Below, piece after piece: positions 51,701 to 61,090 of a DNA stretch of 64,000 nt (position 1 is its first letter; every line of letters begins with the position of its first letter). The position numbers and the translations under genes were made by a program. The DNA is taken from assembly GCA_030386875.1 (NCBI GenBank), contig CM059563.1, forward strand, positions 49,107,602 to 49,171,601, read 5' to 3'. The notes under the pieces were generated by a model. The model searched no databases, had not been told where the DNA came from, and worked only from the letters and a program-made list of their open reading frames with translations. The DNA comes from Morinoia aosen. Lineage: Eukaryota; Arthropoda; Malacostraca; Amphipoda; Talitridae.

Positions 51701-54588
51701 AGAATTCATATCAATCGAAGTGTCAATACTTGTAGTATCAAATTTCCAACGCTCGTGCATCAAATTTCCAAAGTTTATAGATCAAATATTCGGAATTTCT
51801 AAGAGATATTTTCTCTTCTCTTATTTGAGCTATTACGTCATTAACCCATGGATCTAGTTTTCGATGTGTCAAATTTCTAGTGTTTTTCTCAATTCTTCTA
51901 ACTTGAAGGTCAAATTTCAAATAGTTGAATATGAAATTTCCAATTTTTGTGCGTGAAAGTTGCAACATTGAACATCAAATTATTAACACCTATTGATCGT
52001 ATTCCATTGAAATTTTATGCCTTCGTTATTTAAGACATTCACTTTATTATATTTAACTCGTAGCGTCGAGGTGTCTTATGTTGTATACTCTGGGTGAAGT
52101 TTTCATGCCATTGCCTAGCACACTTCTATCTCGAATCAAAAGGCAATTCATGCTTGCCTAAGTTGCTGAAGACCAAGGTGGAAGCTTAACACTGAATTTG
52201 TTATTAACATCATTACATCTTTAACACCATTCCGAAACAAAAGGGCGTCTGAGTTTTTTAGAAAAGCATTCTCCTACCTTCGTCTAACATCATGGAAGAA
52301 AATACTTCAAAGAATCAGATACTGTAGAAATTGTTGGACAATCCTTTTCATTCACGATCACAGACTAACGAAAGAGATATCAGTGAACAAGTTCTTGTTG
52401 GAGAGAATTTAGCTTGCCTTGTTACGAGAATGCAGGTAGCATCATTAACAGAGTTCATTTGGCTTTTTACGAAACCGAACGAAGTAACCTGTTAATGGGT
52501 TGGATTGTACATGAAGTAGAATTTTTAATAGCCCTTGACGCTAGGCCAAAGTGAAGGTGGGTAGCTGGAACTCCCACTTCTGGGACCCTGCTACCATTCG
52601 TAAAACTGAACACCCGCTGCTCCGAGGGCAATAATTATTCATGCTCACTCAGCCTAAGCTAGGGGGGTTAATAATTGTAAATTGCTGGAGACCCAAATGA
52701 AAGCGTAACTCTAATTTATTATTACTATTATTATTCTAATCATTATTATTGATAGCCTTCAAGTAACGTAGTCAGTCATTTCAAAGTTTATAACAGGAGT
52801 AATCTTTAATTTCAATAGTGAAAATCAATTCGATGGAATATAACACAGCATTTTTCGTCTCCAATATCTGGTAATAATCTTATATCTAATTTCCATAAGT
52901 TGCTGAACGAGGAAGCGCGTTCACTGTTGAAGCTTGCGTTGAGAAAACCACTCACTAGTATGCTAGTAGGAATAAAAATTCTCTGCTGAGCTTGATGCTG
53001 AGGTGTGGGTTAATTTCCATAACTCTACATTTTCTAGGCTGTGATGCTCCACTGTGTCGTAAACTGTAGCTTGAGAAGTCCCTGCGTCAGCAATCCACAC
53101 GTTGTCTCTTTTTCAGACCTTTTTCTGAAAAGAAAGATCCTACTTTTTTCAAACTCAATCCTTGCTCTCATTGCTCGTGGCCTAAACAGGATACACTAAT
53201 TTCACAGAACCATGCTGCTAAACGACATGCGTGTGAAGTGTTATATCTGTGAGTGTGATTGTTATTCTTTTTCTTCCTACTTCTTTGCGTTCACTCTGTA
53301 CAACCGCGAGGAGCAGCAGTAGTGATGGCACCCTAACTATTAACAGGAAGATTTGCACTTTGGTTATGCTGTTGTTTCCCACCTGCTCCTTTTATTCCAT
53401 ATCTGCTCTGCTTTGACATAAAAGTATATTGAAACGTGAGAGTGAGCGTAACTTCCACCCAAAGAGACCTTGCAGCACCTGAGTGTCGCATTGGATCATA
53501 TTGTCTTAACTATTGGGAACATTAAATAATGGAAATTTCTTAGTTCAAGATAAGGGGTTTTCGTTGTAATTTTTGAAACCTGTTGAACTCTTTCCAAAAA
53601 CTTTAATATATTTGGTGCATTAGTTTAAGCTCATGAATATTTTCAAACCTTTCGCACAATTAATAGAAAGTTCAGAGCGAAATTTCAACACGAAATATTG
53701 CAAACCCATAAAAAAAATACTGAAAAGGACTTTCACATTTAAATTTCATACTATCCATGGCATAGGAGAGTGAATCAAGATAAATCTTTGGCGCACAGTT
53801 GCATCTCAGTTTCAAAGCAAGTTGAACACTCGAAAGTATGTCCCATTTTTTCTCCGTTATCTACTTTGTGCCTAGCGACTGTGCATGGTTAACAACTAAA
53901 CTATTATTCACTTAGCTCATTCTTACGGTCATATTCAGTTTCACTCCAGAATCTCAACTGCTAAAACATGAGCAATTAAAATTTCAGCAGCTAAAGTCTC
54001 AGGTTATTGAAATTTAAGGAATTAAAGTCTCAACAGTTGAAAGCTCATCCACTGAAAGCTCAACCAATGCAATCTCAACCATTGCAATCTCAACCATTAA
54101 ATTGTAATCTCAACCATTAAATTGCAATCTCAACCATTAAATTGCAATCTCAACCATTAAATTGCAATCTCAACCATTAAATTGCAATCTCAACCATTAA
54201 ATTGCAATCTCAACCATTAAATTGCAATCTTAACCATTAATTTGCAATCTCAACCATTAATTTGCAATCTCAACCATTGAATTGCAATCTCAACCATTGA
54301 ATTGCAATCTCAACCATTGAATTGCAATCTCAACCATTAAATTGCAATCTCAACCATTAAATTGCAATCTCAACCATTAAATTGCAATCACAATCATTTT
54401 TCCCAATGATCCAGTTGATCCAGTTCAAGACGGATAACATCGACGACCTGGCCGGAGCGACGTTCTCGATCGATCAGAGCATCGAGAACACGTCCAACAA
54501 CATCGCCTGGATGGACAGCTACTACGACTACATCGTCACCTGGCTCGCTGACAACGGATATCCTGTTGGCAAAACAATTGTGAATTAA
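33694..54588 (+). CDS. aminopeptidase N-like gene 2 (M1 zinc metallopeptidase), 17 coding exons
   Basis: It removes N-terminal residues from peptides; insect relatives act mostly in the gut lumen or brush border. Coding exons: 33694-33747, 36717-36775, 38608-38749, 39196-39404, 39898-40053, 40405-40535, 41061-41237 (or 41232), 41812-41995, 42340-42496, 43554-43635, 44602-44782, 46680-47156, 47771-47961, 49328-49498, 50407-50550, 51510-51588, 54415-54588. All phases agree except exon 7 to 8. Using the GT at 41233 gives 920 residues: signal peptide 1-18, GAMEN 299-303, HELAH 333-337 with E356 as third zinc ligand, Y419 as proton donor, then the ERAP1-like domain. No C-terminal anchor signal is present. 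Exons are GC-rich and introns AT-rich. Intron 12 has a GC donor. A one-base deletion may disable this allele. Confidence 0.93.
36009..36208 (+). mobile_element. SINE-like repeat S6 (internally deleted) in intron 2
   Basis: The 5' part (GGGGATATAAAACTATTGTATC..GAATTAGCACTCCCA) and the 3' part (CTAAATGGGGCTTCTC..GGGAAGCTTAAACTAAC) are present. The middle, from the TTACGGACC segment onward, is deleted. Confidence 0.75.
36717..36775 (+). CDS. gene 2 exon 2: start of the mature protein
   Basis: It encodes [19 protein letters not shown] and two bases of the next codon. RLPxxxxPxxY is the usual M1 start. An alternative acceptor 9 bases downstream (CCCAG|TCC, exon from 36726) keeps the frame, so the exact start is uncertain. 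Confidence 0.82.
36926..37115 (+). repeat. 16-bp minisatellite, array 1 (about 12 units), intron 3
   Basis: The unit is GTTGATCGCCCAGAGG. Variants with AAAGG and TTAATCG sit at the right end. It is continuous in type with array 2 (37478-38058) and is separated from it by SINE S7. Confidence 0.92.
37116..37477 (+). mobile_element. SINE-like repeat S7, inserted in the 16-bp minisatellite
   Basis: It is complete, from CCCCTCTGGGGGATACAACT to ACTAACTAATAAACTAATAA. Both flanks are minisatellite: GTTGATCGCACAGA on the left and GTTGATCGCCACGA on the right, so the target duplication falls in repeat units. Confidence 0.9.
37478..38058 (+). repeat. 16-bp minisatellite, array 2 (about 36 units), intron 3
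   Basis: The units form an ordered series: about 7 of GTTGATCGCCACGAGG, 2 of GTTGATGGCCACGAGG, 2 of GTTGGTGGCCACGAGG and about 25 of GTTGAGGGCCACGAGG. Because 16 is not a multiple of 3 and units lack stops, long artefactual open frames appear on the minus strand. Confidence 0.95.
38608..38749 (+). CDS. gene 2 exon 3: N-terminal beta domain
   Basis: It encodes [20 protein letters not shown] and the following [18 protein letters not shown], the typical M1 N-terminal beta-sandwich strands. Donor GTATGT. It shares a 51-nt identical tract with gene 3 exon 3. Confidence 0.92.
39196..39404 (+). CDS. gene 2 exon 4
   Basis: It encodes [17 protein letters not shown] through [16 protein letters not shown]. 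GFYRSxY precedes the conserved WLAATQFE segment of the next exon. Phase 2 donor GTGAGA. Confidence 0.92.
39898..40053 (+). CDS. gene 2 exon 5
   Basis: It encodes [20 protein letters not shown] and [10 protein letters not shown], the most conserved N-domain motif of M1 enzymes. Phase 1 start and phase 2 end both fit the neighbours. Confidence 0.95.
40405..40535 (+). CDS. gene 2 exon 6
   Basis: It encodes [20 protein letters not shown] followed by [13 protein letters not shown], the usual MSTYLVAF motif. Donor G|GTGAG. Confidence 0.93.
41061..41237 (+). CDS. gene 2 exon 7: GAMEN motif
   Basis: It encodes [20 protein letters not shown] and [21 protein letters not shown] (41204-41218) binds the substrate amino terminus. 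Family members read GLITYRETALL here. The exon ends ATC ACG TCAG before GTAACG, one base short of the TAC-AG expected for Tyr-Arg, so this end is out of frame with exon 8. A GT at 41233 would restore frame with loss of Tyr-Arg. Confidence 0.9.
41812..41995 (+). CDS. gene 2 exon 8: zinc-binding site
   Basis: It encodes [14 protein letters not shown], then [20 protein letters not shown], then [17 protein letters not shown]. The histidines of HELAH and the glutamate of NEG, 19 residues on, complete the gluzincin HEXXH-X18-E site. Codon usage is strongly G/C-ending. Confidence 0.97.
42340..42496 (+). CDS. gene 2 exon 9: catalytic tyrosine
   Basis: It encodes [20 protein letters not shown] through [12 protein letters not shown]. 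The tyrosine of SYSKG (42487-42489) corresponds to the transition-state-stabilising Tyr of ERAP1/APN. Confidence 0.93.
42532..43368. mobile_element. piggyBac-like non-autonomous element in intron 9
   Basis: TTAA target duplications lie at 42528-42531 and 43369-43372. The inverted ends are CCCGTCGCCACGTCC (left) and, as reverse complement of the right, CCCGTCTCCACATGG. TTAA plus CCC...GGG ends are diagnostic of piggyBac-like elements. It has no transposase frame; the 837 bp include an inner 12-bp inverted repeat TTTCATTGGGGG / CCCCCAATGAAA (43202-43213, 43268-43279). Confidence 0.75.
43554..43635 (+). CDS. gene 2 exon 10
   Basis: It encodes [20 protein letters not shown] and LTSYL, continuing the SYSKGASxIRMM helix after the catalytic tyrosine. 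Donor GTAAGT. Confidence 0.93.
44602..44782 (+). CDS. gene 2 exon 11
   Basis: It encodes [18 protein letters not shown] and [20 protein letters not shown], the MDTWTxQxGFPVV motif that ends the catalytic domain. Donor GTATGT. Confidence 0.93.
45435..46310 (+). repeat. diverged direct repeats in intron 11
   Basis: Two segments about 620 bp apart (near 45435-45690 and 46055-46310) share order: CACTATATGTA, TTCGAT..T..GGCCTTAGTTTTT, ATGTTTCAAA / ATATTTCAAA, AAGTC.ATG, AAGACAGT. They look like an old tandem duplication or two copies of an unknown repeat. Confidence 0.5.
46680..47156 (+). CDS. gene 2 exon 12 (largest exon), GC donor
   Basis: 159 codons encode the start of the ERAP1-like domain: [66 protein letters not shown]. 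It ends CTG AAG before GCAAGT. Only a GC donor here joins in frame to exon 13 ([14 protein letters not shown]), and AG|GCAAGT is the consensus of GC-AG introns. Confidence 0.95.
47384..47756 (+). mobile_element. SINE-like repeat S8 in intron 12, abutting the exon 13 acceptor
   Basis: The family sequence runs from CTCAGGATGATACAATTACTG to a TTTAATCTAATCTAG tail that ends only 14-15 bases before exon 13. The tail contains CTAAT (47748-47752), a good branch-site match at 19 nt from the AG. Confidence 0.82.
47771..47961 (+). CDS. gene 2 exon 13
   Basis: It encodes [40 protein letters not shown] and VDLFAQWMA. Phase 0 start, phase 2 end, donor GTAAGA. Confidence 0.94.
49328..49498 (+). CDS. gene 2 exon 14
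   Basis: It encodes [40 protein letters not shown] and [14 protein letters not shown], the helical repeats of the C-terminal domain. Confidence 0.94.
50136..50249. repeat. 34-bp perfect inverted repeat (cruciform) in intron 14
   Basis: The arms 50136-50169 and 50216-50249 are perfect complements (left arm starts TTTTTCGAGGCTGTCAAGAA). The 46-nt spacer itself holds a hairpin AGAATCATAC (50181-50190) / GTATGATTCT (50195-50204), extended by GCCC/GGGC. Transcribed, it would form a long double-stranded stem. Confidence 0.88.
50407..50550 (+). CDS. gene 2 exon 15
   Basis: It encodes [20 protein letters not shown] and [20 protein letters not shown], the conserved RxQD and NxxGRxxAWxYL pattern of the family. 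Donor GTGAGT. Confidence 0.95.
51510..51588 (+). CDS. gene 2 exon 16
   Basis: It encodes [20 protein letters not shown] plus ELELQE. Phase 1 start, phase 0 end, donor GTGAGA. Confidence 0.9.
52548..52760 (+). mobile_element. truncated 3' end of the I-like LINE in intron 16
   Basis: GACGCTAGGCCAAAGTGAAG and GGTGGGTAGCTGGAACTCCC match the 3' UTR hairpin module of the two LINE copies, followed by an ATTATTACTATT tail. Only the last few hundred bases are present, typical of 5' truncation. Confidence 0.65.
54062..54400 (+). repeat. 20-bp tandem array (about 17 units) at the exon 17 acceptor
   Basis: The unit is AATTGCAATCTCAACCATTA, with TTGA and TTAATT variants. The array ends 14 bases before the acceptor of the last exon, so it occupies the branch-site region of intron 16. 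Gene 1's last intron has no such array. Confidence 0.93.
54415..54588 (+). CDS. gene 2 exon 17: C-terminus
   Basis: It encodes [40 protein letters not shown] and ends [14 protein letters not shown]. Same length and phase as the last exon of gene 1. The tail is polar, without the hydrophobic stretch needed for GPI attachment. Confidence 0.95.
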   Translation: MIQFKTDNIDDLAGATFSIDQSIENTSNNIAWMDSYYDYIVTWLADNGYPVGKTIVN

Positions 54589-54591
54589 CAC

Positions 54592-56080
54592 AACTCGACA
54601 GGACCAAAATACACGTCTCTGTTAACCACTCTTTCATTAAACAGAATAACTAAATTGAATTTTAAGACACATTACAGAATACGAAATCTTTCATTGCCTA
54701 ACAGGTAGAAAATGAGATACACCATTGTTCTACTGACACTAAAAGGTTGTCATAAAATAAAAATTTCGGAAATAACTGCAGTCGTGCAATATCTATCTGT
54801 ATAATAAATACGAAAATCTTTCGCATAAATGATACTGACACGAATGCTAATTTGCAATGGAGTCACTGTGAAAAAAACAGTTCTATAAATGACACACGTG
54901 GTTCTAAAGCGTAATATTTTGATTGAATTAACGGCTACTGTCATAAATGGACACAGATGTTGAATAGGAGCTGTCACTAGAAGGTAACGCAAGGCAAGCG
55001 TCAAAAATTTGCTGTTTGAGCGAAGGAAAAATAATACTTACAGTTATGTGAACACTAACAACCAAGCACATATTTTCTATCAAGAATAAAAATAAAATGT
55101 CAAATATGTAACAATCTGCTTTAAATATGGAAAGAAGAATACGACAACTCTTTTTAATTCGTATATTTTGAGATCTACGATTTGTCACTCAACTAACTAT
55201 TGAATTGAAATCTTAGATTTTTCTCCCTCAAAAGCCAAATTTGTTCCAGTCAAGGCGCCTCGAAGGAGCACTTGCGACTTGATCCTCAAAAAATGAACGG
55301 TTTTAATTTTCTCAGCCGATGAAAATTTAGTCTTCTATTGCCAAAACTTTTTTTCACAATCCTTATAACTGAAATTAATGAAATGAGCTTAATTCCTTCT
55401 TTATAAGTCTACACAGTTCTTGCCAACGGACATCACATTCTCTTGCAGAAGAATTACCAAGGGTCCAAAATCTGAACCTTATCACTTTCTCAATGAGAAA
55501 CCTATCATTATCGCGTTAATTCTTAAGGCATTGCCGCACAGAGAAATGAAAGATCTCTCACTTTAGAAGATGTAGATAATATTTTTAGCAAACAGATTTG
55601 ATGAACAAGGATATCGCCAAAATTATTTTGAGCGAAGAATGAGACGAGTTAGATGTGGAATGCCTCTTGGTGTTTTGCTATCCAGTACCAGAGGTGTGAT
55701 GGCATCATTAGATTGACTCCTACTTCTCGTTCATTAAAATTTATATCAAATTGTGTACGTCGAAGGTGGTTTGATGGATTTTCAGAACAAGTAAAAGTAA
55801 ATAAAAACATTTAGCTGCTCCAAACACGCCACTTTTCCAGCTTAGCATCTGCTGATAGTATTGGGGCTTTTTTGTTTGCGTAATATGGTAATGGCTTAGT
55901 TTTTTATGGAACTAGTTAATGCGCGAGAGCACATACATTTACTCCTATTAAAAGAAAATTTTGAGTTCACGGAGACACGAAATTCCATAAATGTGTTCCA
56001 ACGTCTTTAAAACTTAAAATATAATTTACAGAACATGAACACAGACTGAAGCTCCGAAACTGTTTTCGAACAAAAGTTAA
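54592..56080. other. 3' flank of gene 2 and intergenic sequence
   Basis: Contains the likely 3' UTR with the candidate signal AATAAA at 54756-54761. Beyond that no gene or repeat was recognised. Confidence 0.5.
54756..54761 (+). promoter_or_regulatory. candidate polyadenylation signal AATAAA of gene 2
   Basis: A canonical AATAAA 168 bases after the stop codon, in an A-rich context. No better candidate lies closer. Confidence 0.5.
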
Positions 56081-56089
56081 GACGTTCGG

Positions 56090-56335
56090 ACGTTTGTCCC
56101 TCACAATTGCTTCAGCACTTATAGCTTTCTTGTCCAATTTTCACTTGTTGTACGAACTTGGCTCCAAACGTGTTGTTTCTGTACGCAGGGGACCTCGTGG
56201 TAGAACACACTAGAAGCATAGACGTCCTGTACCTTTAACTTCATGCTAAATGGTGCCTTCCTCCTTTCTTTCTTTAGAACACCTTTGTAGTGGTTTGAGA
56301 GGCTTTAGCTAACGCTTCTAATCTAATTAAGTAAT
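56090..56335 (+). mobile_element. SINE-like repeat S9 (3' portion)
   Basis: The clear family match begins around TTCTTGTCCAATTTTCACTTGTT and continues through CATGCTAAATGGTGCCTTCC to an (AATCT)-like tail. The 5' half is not recognisable. Confidence 0.65.
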
Positions 56336-57520
56336 GTTGGAAAACTCGCTCTTAAATTTGAGACACCTTCGGCTGTAGGTATAGTTCACGCTACAAAAAT
56401 GCTAGCAAACCTATAGAGGACAACTAATATTAACTATGATATCACGACTACGAACTGATCAACACAACTGTGAAAAATATTTTCTGTAAAATACCATAAT
56501 AGCACAAAATAGTATCGTACTGAAGTTGTCGTTCCCGAGTTTATTTTCGTAGTCTTCTATATTTTAACTCTATCATTACCTGGTGTAGAAAAAATAATTC
56601 CAGATTATAGTATGGAAAAATACAAGTAATAGTTCTTCACCAGAGTATATTTTCTACAAAAGATAAATTTCTTTCTCCGAGTAAGATGCTGACTGTAAAG
56701 TTACTGTAAATGTTCACAGTAGATTTTGACGGAAAATCGATTTACTAGCCCAATCCTGCATGCAATGCAACGTAGCGCATGCATTGGCTCAGCATGAAAC
56801 TTATCATTGAAGTTATTGCCCATCATTTGTGCTGTGTAAACAGTTACACTTGTGCCGTTGGAAATGTTTGTCGAACTGACGGGGAGTTTGAAGCACCTGA
56901 CTGAATACCTTACAACCGTCGGCCTGGGTTAAGCCTGGACATTTGTATGAACAGCTGGCAGAGCAAACTTTTCTTATAACCAAGTGGCGTTATTGTGCTT
57001 TCTGCGACCTAAGGCCTGCGCGTGGCCAAAAAATGAAGAGTTAATAGACTTAGTTTCCAAAACTCCTTTGCCTTCTCTCATTAACGAACCGGAGAATACT
57101 AGTAAAACTTTACACATTTTGTGCAAAAATGGTCTAATAATTAAAATCGTGATTTTAATGTACCATCGCATGATGCAAGCACAGCATTTATTAATACAGA
57201 GCTAGACCATTGAATAATTTTAAAATAACTTTGATTCTTAGTGATATAGATTTTTTCAATAGTCAATATATTTTCTAAAGAAATGTCTTCAAATCTTTGA
57301 TAAATTATGGGCCAATTCTTTTACAGGCGATTTTGTTTGTAATATCTTTATTTTCTGCTTAAATACTCAACAGCAATGGTTGAGTCAGGGCGAGATTCTT
57401 AGCTCATGCAAAACCTCAAAGGAGGATGCTCGGTTACATTTGAGTACTCCTTGAATCAAGAAATAACTTGTTTAGCACTGGATATCCTCCCATTCATCAA
57501 AAAACGGAATAGGAAATGAT
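56336..57520. other. intergenic, no gene seen
   Basis: AT-rich, with only short open frames. The one repeat recognised is the LINE 3' relic at 56509-56553. Confidence 0.45.
56509..56553 (+). mobile_element. very short LINE 3'-end relic
   Basis: ATAGTATCGTACTGAAGTTG and TCGTTCCCGAGTTTATTTT match the terminal hairpin and tail region of the I-like LINE (TAGTCCTTGACCGAAGTTGTC...) with several substitutions. No target duplication was identified. Confidence 0.45.
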
Positions 57521-57533
57521 ATTGTATTGGTCA

Positions 57534-57576
57534 TAGTCTCTGACCGAAGTTGTCGTTAACTGATTTTATTATTATT
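57534..57576 (+). mobile_element. 43-bp LINE 3'-end insertion with target duplication
   Basis: TAGTCTCTGACCGAAGTTGT through TTAACTGATTTTATTATT is the extreme 3' end of the I-like LINE. It is flanked by a perfect 13-bp duplication ATTGTATTGGTCA (57521-57533 and 57577-57589). It is a genuine, extremely 5'-truncated insertion. Confidence 0.88.
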
Positions 57577-57750
57577 ATTGTATTGGTCAGATTTTAAAGC
57601 AGAAATTTGAGTTTACGATCCACAATGTTATAAACTATGCTCGGTTATATTTCGTGTTGTAAATGCACTCTAATTTATTTTTTTACTATATGCTATTGGC
57701 TAACTTCAATAGAACGAGAAACATCGAAAAGCAATTTCCTTGCACCCTGT

Positions 57751-58122
57751 GACCCCTCAGGGGGTTACAAGTATTGTATCTATGGGAATTAGCGCTCCCA
57801 GGGGGACTGTGAGGGCCCGAGCTAAAAGTTAGGTAGGCTTCCTTTTGTTGAAATAAAATAGGTTTTTGTTTTGTTACGGACCATCTTTTTTCGGTTCACT
57901 GCTGTCCTGTTTTTCAGCACCTACTACTTTCTTCTTCAACTTTTTCTTGTTGCATGAACTTCTTTCTTAGCTTCCTGTTTCTGTGCACCTTGTGCATAGA
58001 TTCCGAGTTCCCTCAACTCCATACTAAATGGTGCCTTCCTACTTCCTCTCTTAGAACATCTTTGTCGTGCAATTAAGGGAGGCTAAAACTTTATTATATA
58101 ATAATTATAATAATAATAATAA
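57751..58122 (+). mobile_element. SINE-like repeat S10
   Basis: Complete copy with CCCCTCAGGGGGTTACAAG near its start and an (ATA)n-type tail. Perfect 11-bp target duplication TTGCACCCTGT (57740-57750 and 58123-58133). Confidence 0.92.
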
Positions 58123-58133
58123 TTGCACCCTGT

Positions 58134-58927
58134 CAAATTTTGCACTGACCGTCCTATTGAAAAGCACAAGCAAGCGTTTCCTGTTGCCACGGATGGCATT
58201 CCCAACCATTTACTTACCTTTGCATTCTATCCAAGTGTAATCAGGGTTAAATTTCATAAAAAAGCCCCATAAAGCGCATGTGAGAGATGTTGTCATTTTT
58301 GCCAGTGCTGCAAATTGCCACTGCGCAATGTAAGCAATGAACAGTCGGTATTCCCTGCAATTTTCATCTAACAATGACGAGTAAAATACCTCTTTCACAC
58401 GCACTGACGACGAAACCAGTTGAGTTTGTTCTGCACCTGACGTCATGTCAAAGTTAACACAAGCGAGATAGTTTCAAGAAGTGAGTTCAGTTGTACTCGT
58501 ATACTGTACCCACGAGGTGAGATCAACTGAAACCTTGTGCCCATCAGGTGAGCCCGTAATAAATAGTACGCTCATGAGCACTCGAGAGGAATTTTGTTGC
58601 CTTAGTGTATGCACGAATTAAATACAACGTTCATGCTTAGGAGAGCCTCTTGAATATTTAATCGAAAATTGTCCTTTTATGGCTTTCATGTGAATCACAT
58701 TTTGCCAATATGCAGGCGTGTGCTAGCGGTCCTGAGATTAACTCGAAACTTTAGTATATCTCTGCTGGCATTTTATGTTACTCTCTTAGAATGAGATATG
58801 CAAATCTTACTTCACTGAGCAAAAGTGCATGCAGCAGTAAATGGATGTTTAATTTATTACAAAATGAGGAAATCATAATCTACTGCAGAAATATTCCAGA
58901 ATTCCCTTATCAGTGACTGTGGTAATC
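58134..58927. other. intergenic, no gene seen
   Basis: No exon, RNA gene or repeat family member was identified. Confidence 0.45.
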
Positions 58928-59200
58928 TCTCAGAGGGACACAACTGTTGAATATATAGGAATTAGAACTCCTAGGGTGAAAATGTGGGCTTCTAAAATGA
59001 ACGTTAGGTAAGCCTTTTAATTATGAAAATATAAAGCCTTTTATTTTGTTACGTACAATCTTTTCTTCAGCTTACTGCTTTTTAAAGCACCTACTACATT
59101 CTTCTTTCTTTGAATCTTGCTGTTTCTATGCGCAAGGTGCAGCATAGATTCCTCGTTGAACGTAAATTCCCCGTTCTTATAAGTCCTTGTACTAAATGAA
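58928..59200 (+). mobile_element. SINE-like repeat S11 (diverged)
   Basis: CTCTCAGAGGGACACAACTG, GGAATTAGAACTCCTAGGG, GTTAGGTAAGCC, TTTTGTTACG and CACCTACTAC occur in family order, with many substitutions and a shortened 3' end. Confidence 0.7.
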
Positions 59201-60350
59201 ATTCCGTTCAATGCTTGAATTCTAAAAATTGGACCTACCAGGCAGATTTTCTCAACAGCGCGAATAAATTTTCTCGCAATAAATGATTACAAGGACCATT
59301 TTTGCCCGTGTTATTACTGAGAGCGGGACACGCAGAGGGAGACATGCACAAACGGACTGATTGACGTTGGTACGACTTTTAGAACGCGTTGTCTTCCGCT
59401 AGTGCTACTGAATTGTAAGATTCCGCCTCAATTACAACACTCAATGTTCATTTGAGCCAAAAATTAAAATTAAGTGCCTACATGGGCTTTGGTTCAGTGT
59501 GAATAAGACTGCAGTTTTGTGAATAACCGTGGATCACCCGAATTGTGGAAATCTCATCAATGAACACCAATGTACACGTACAAATAAGATGCATTGTTTT
59601 CAATGTCTCGCATTCTCAATATATGAAATATCCTTTGTTTTATTTTTTCATCCTTTACCTCCTCATCCTCCTGTTAGTGCCTCAAACAACTCGTGAAGGT
59701 CATGCGCTGACTAAAAATAGCAATAACAATAAAAATTCCTCTTGTAGTGAATAGCATGACTCATCGCAAATAATGCACACTACCAGCAATTTTTTTCACG
59801 ACCCTTCTCCTGTTATTATCTTTTTTAGATATATGCCTGGAGGACATTTGCAATCTGCAAAGGTGAAGTGGTCTAGAAAAACACAAGAGCTGTCATCTGA
59901 GCACAAAAGAGAATAGCCTCACAAGCAGTGGAGGCTAGTCTGAACTCAACGTTCCACGAAATCGAATATTAATTGGACAAGAGTTGTCGATTCCTACGGC
60001 GCTCTTAATAAAGGTTAGCTGCTCACGAACGAAATTGCGGAACCTTATGAAGATGCTGCGGTAAGATAGGACTGGAAGATAGTATTATCGCTCTCACAGC
60101 AGCTCACGAAATATTTCCCGCAGCATGGATTATGCAACCTATCGGAAAAGCTGTAGTAATTTAATAACTACTCTCAGTCTAACCTGAATTAGCCGACAGT
60201 TTCAATTTGAAAATGACACAGGGCCCCAAGTACTGAATTTTTTCCCTCAGACTTATGAGTGTCGATTGAATTTTTTATTTGGATAAGATTGGGCTGAGAA
60301 CTGTATACGTCGCAATTCCTTAACTGACAATGGTTTGAAATTTATATTTC
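59201..60350. other. intergenic, no gene seen
   Basis: A 69-codon open frame at 59545-59754 has a hydrophobic stretch but no supporting evidence. Nothing else was recognised. Confidence 0.45.
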
Positions 60351-60351
60351 A

Positions 60352-60728
60352 CTTAGGGGGATACAACTATTGTATGAGTGAGAATTAGCACTCCTAGGGG
60401 GAGGGGGGCCCGAGCTGAGAGGTAGGCCTTCTTTTTGTTGAAATAAAATCATTTTTGTTATGTCGCGGACCACCTTTTTTCTGTTTACTGCTGTCCTGTT
60501 TTTCAGCACCTACTACTTTCTTCTTCAACTTTGACCTTGTTTCATGAACTTCTTTCTCAACTTACTGTTTCTGTGCCCCCTCTGCGTAGCTTTGGCGTTC
60601 AAGGAGGTTTTAAGAAGTGTAATTAAGAAGTGTATCCAACTTCCTTGTTGGCGTTCTCTTATATCCATACGAAAGCGTGTCCCTCTCCTTCCTTTCTTCG
60701 GAACGCTTATTTTTTACTAATCTAATCT
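60352..60728 (+). mobile_element. SINE-like repeat S12
   Basis: Runs from CTTAGGGGGATACAACTATTG to a short ACTAATCTAATCTGG tail. A small duplication (AAGAAGTGTA repeated) interrupts the 3' part near 60612-60640. Confidence 0.82.
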
Positions 60729-61078
60729 GGAACTCATTTTTTCATGAATAAATGTGAGAAAACGAATGAATAAAAATTTTGATTAGGATTTACTCTTAAT
60801 GATCATACAAAAACGACAGACCATCTTTCGTTTATCAAGTGAAGAGCTTGATCGATGACTTGACCCAAAATAAGGTAATTTTCATGTAATACTAAATTTA
60901 AACAACCGTACATCCCACAACTATACTATGGGTACTGACTCGTGAATGACTCGATATTATTACTATTTACCATTAGCCGATGAATGGTGTATCTCTTTTC
61001 AGTATTCACTGTAAAACACTGCGATTTTACATGGATTAGTTGCGGAACATTTTGAGTTGAGAACCTCTCATGATTCAG
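60729..61078. other. upstream region of aminopeptidase gene 3
   Basis: AT-rich. Ends in an acceptor-like TGATTCAG (AG at 61077-61078) 12 bases before the start codon of gene 3, suggesting an upstream untranslated exon as in gene 2. That exon and its promoter were not located. Confidence 0.4.
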
Positions 61079-61090
61079 GTACCCTGAGAC

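Noticed and set aside
54062..54400. Possible CRISPR array
   Set aside because: The 20-bp units are contiguous without spacers, in a eukaryotic intron; it is a minisatellite. The same holds for the 16-bp and 21-bp arrays.
59545..59754. Small frame with a hydrophobic segment
   Set aside because: No splice context, homologue or codon bias; intergenic AT-rich sequence yields such frames by chance.
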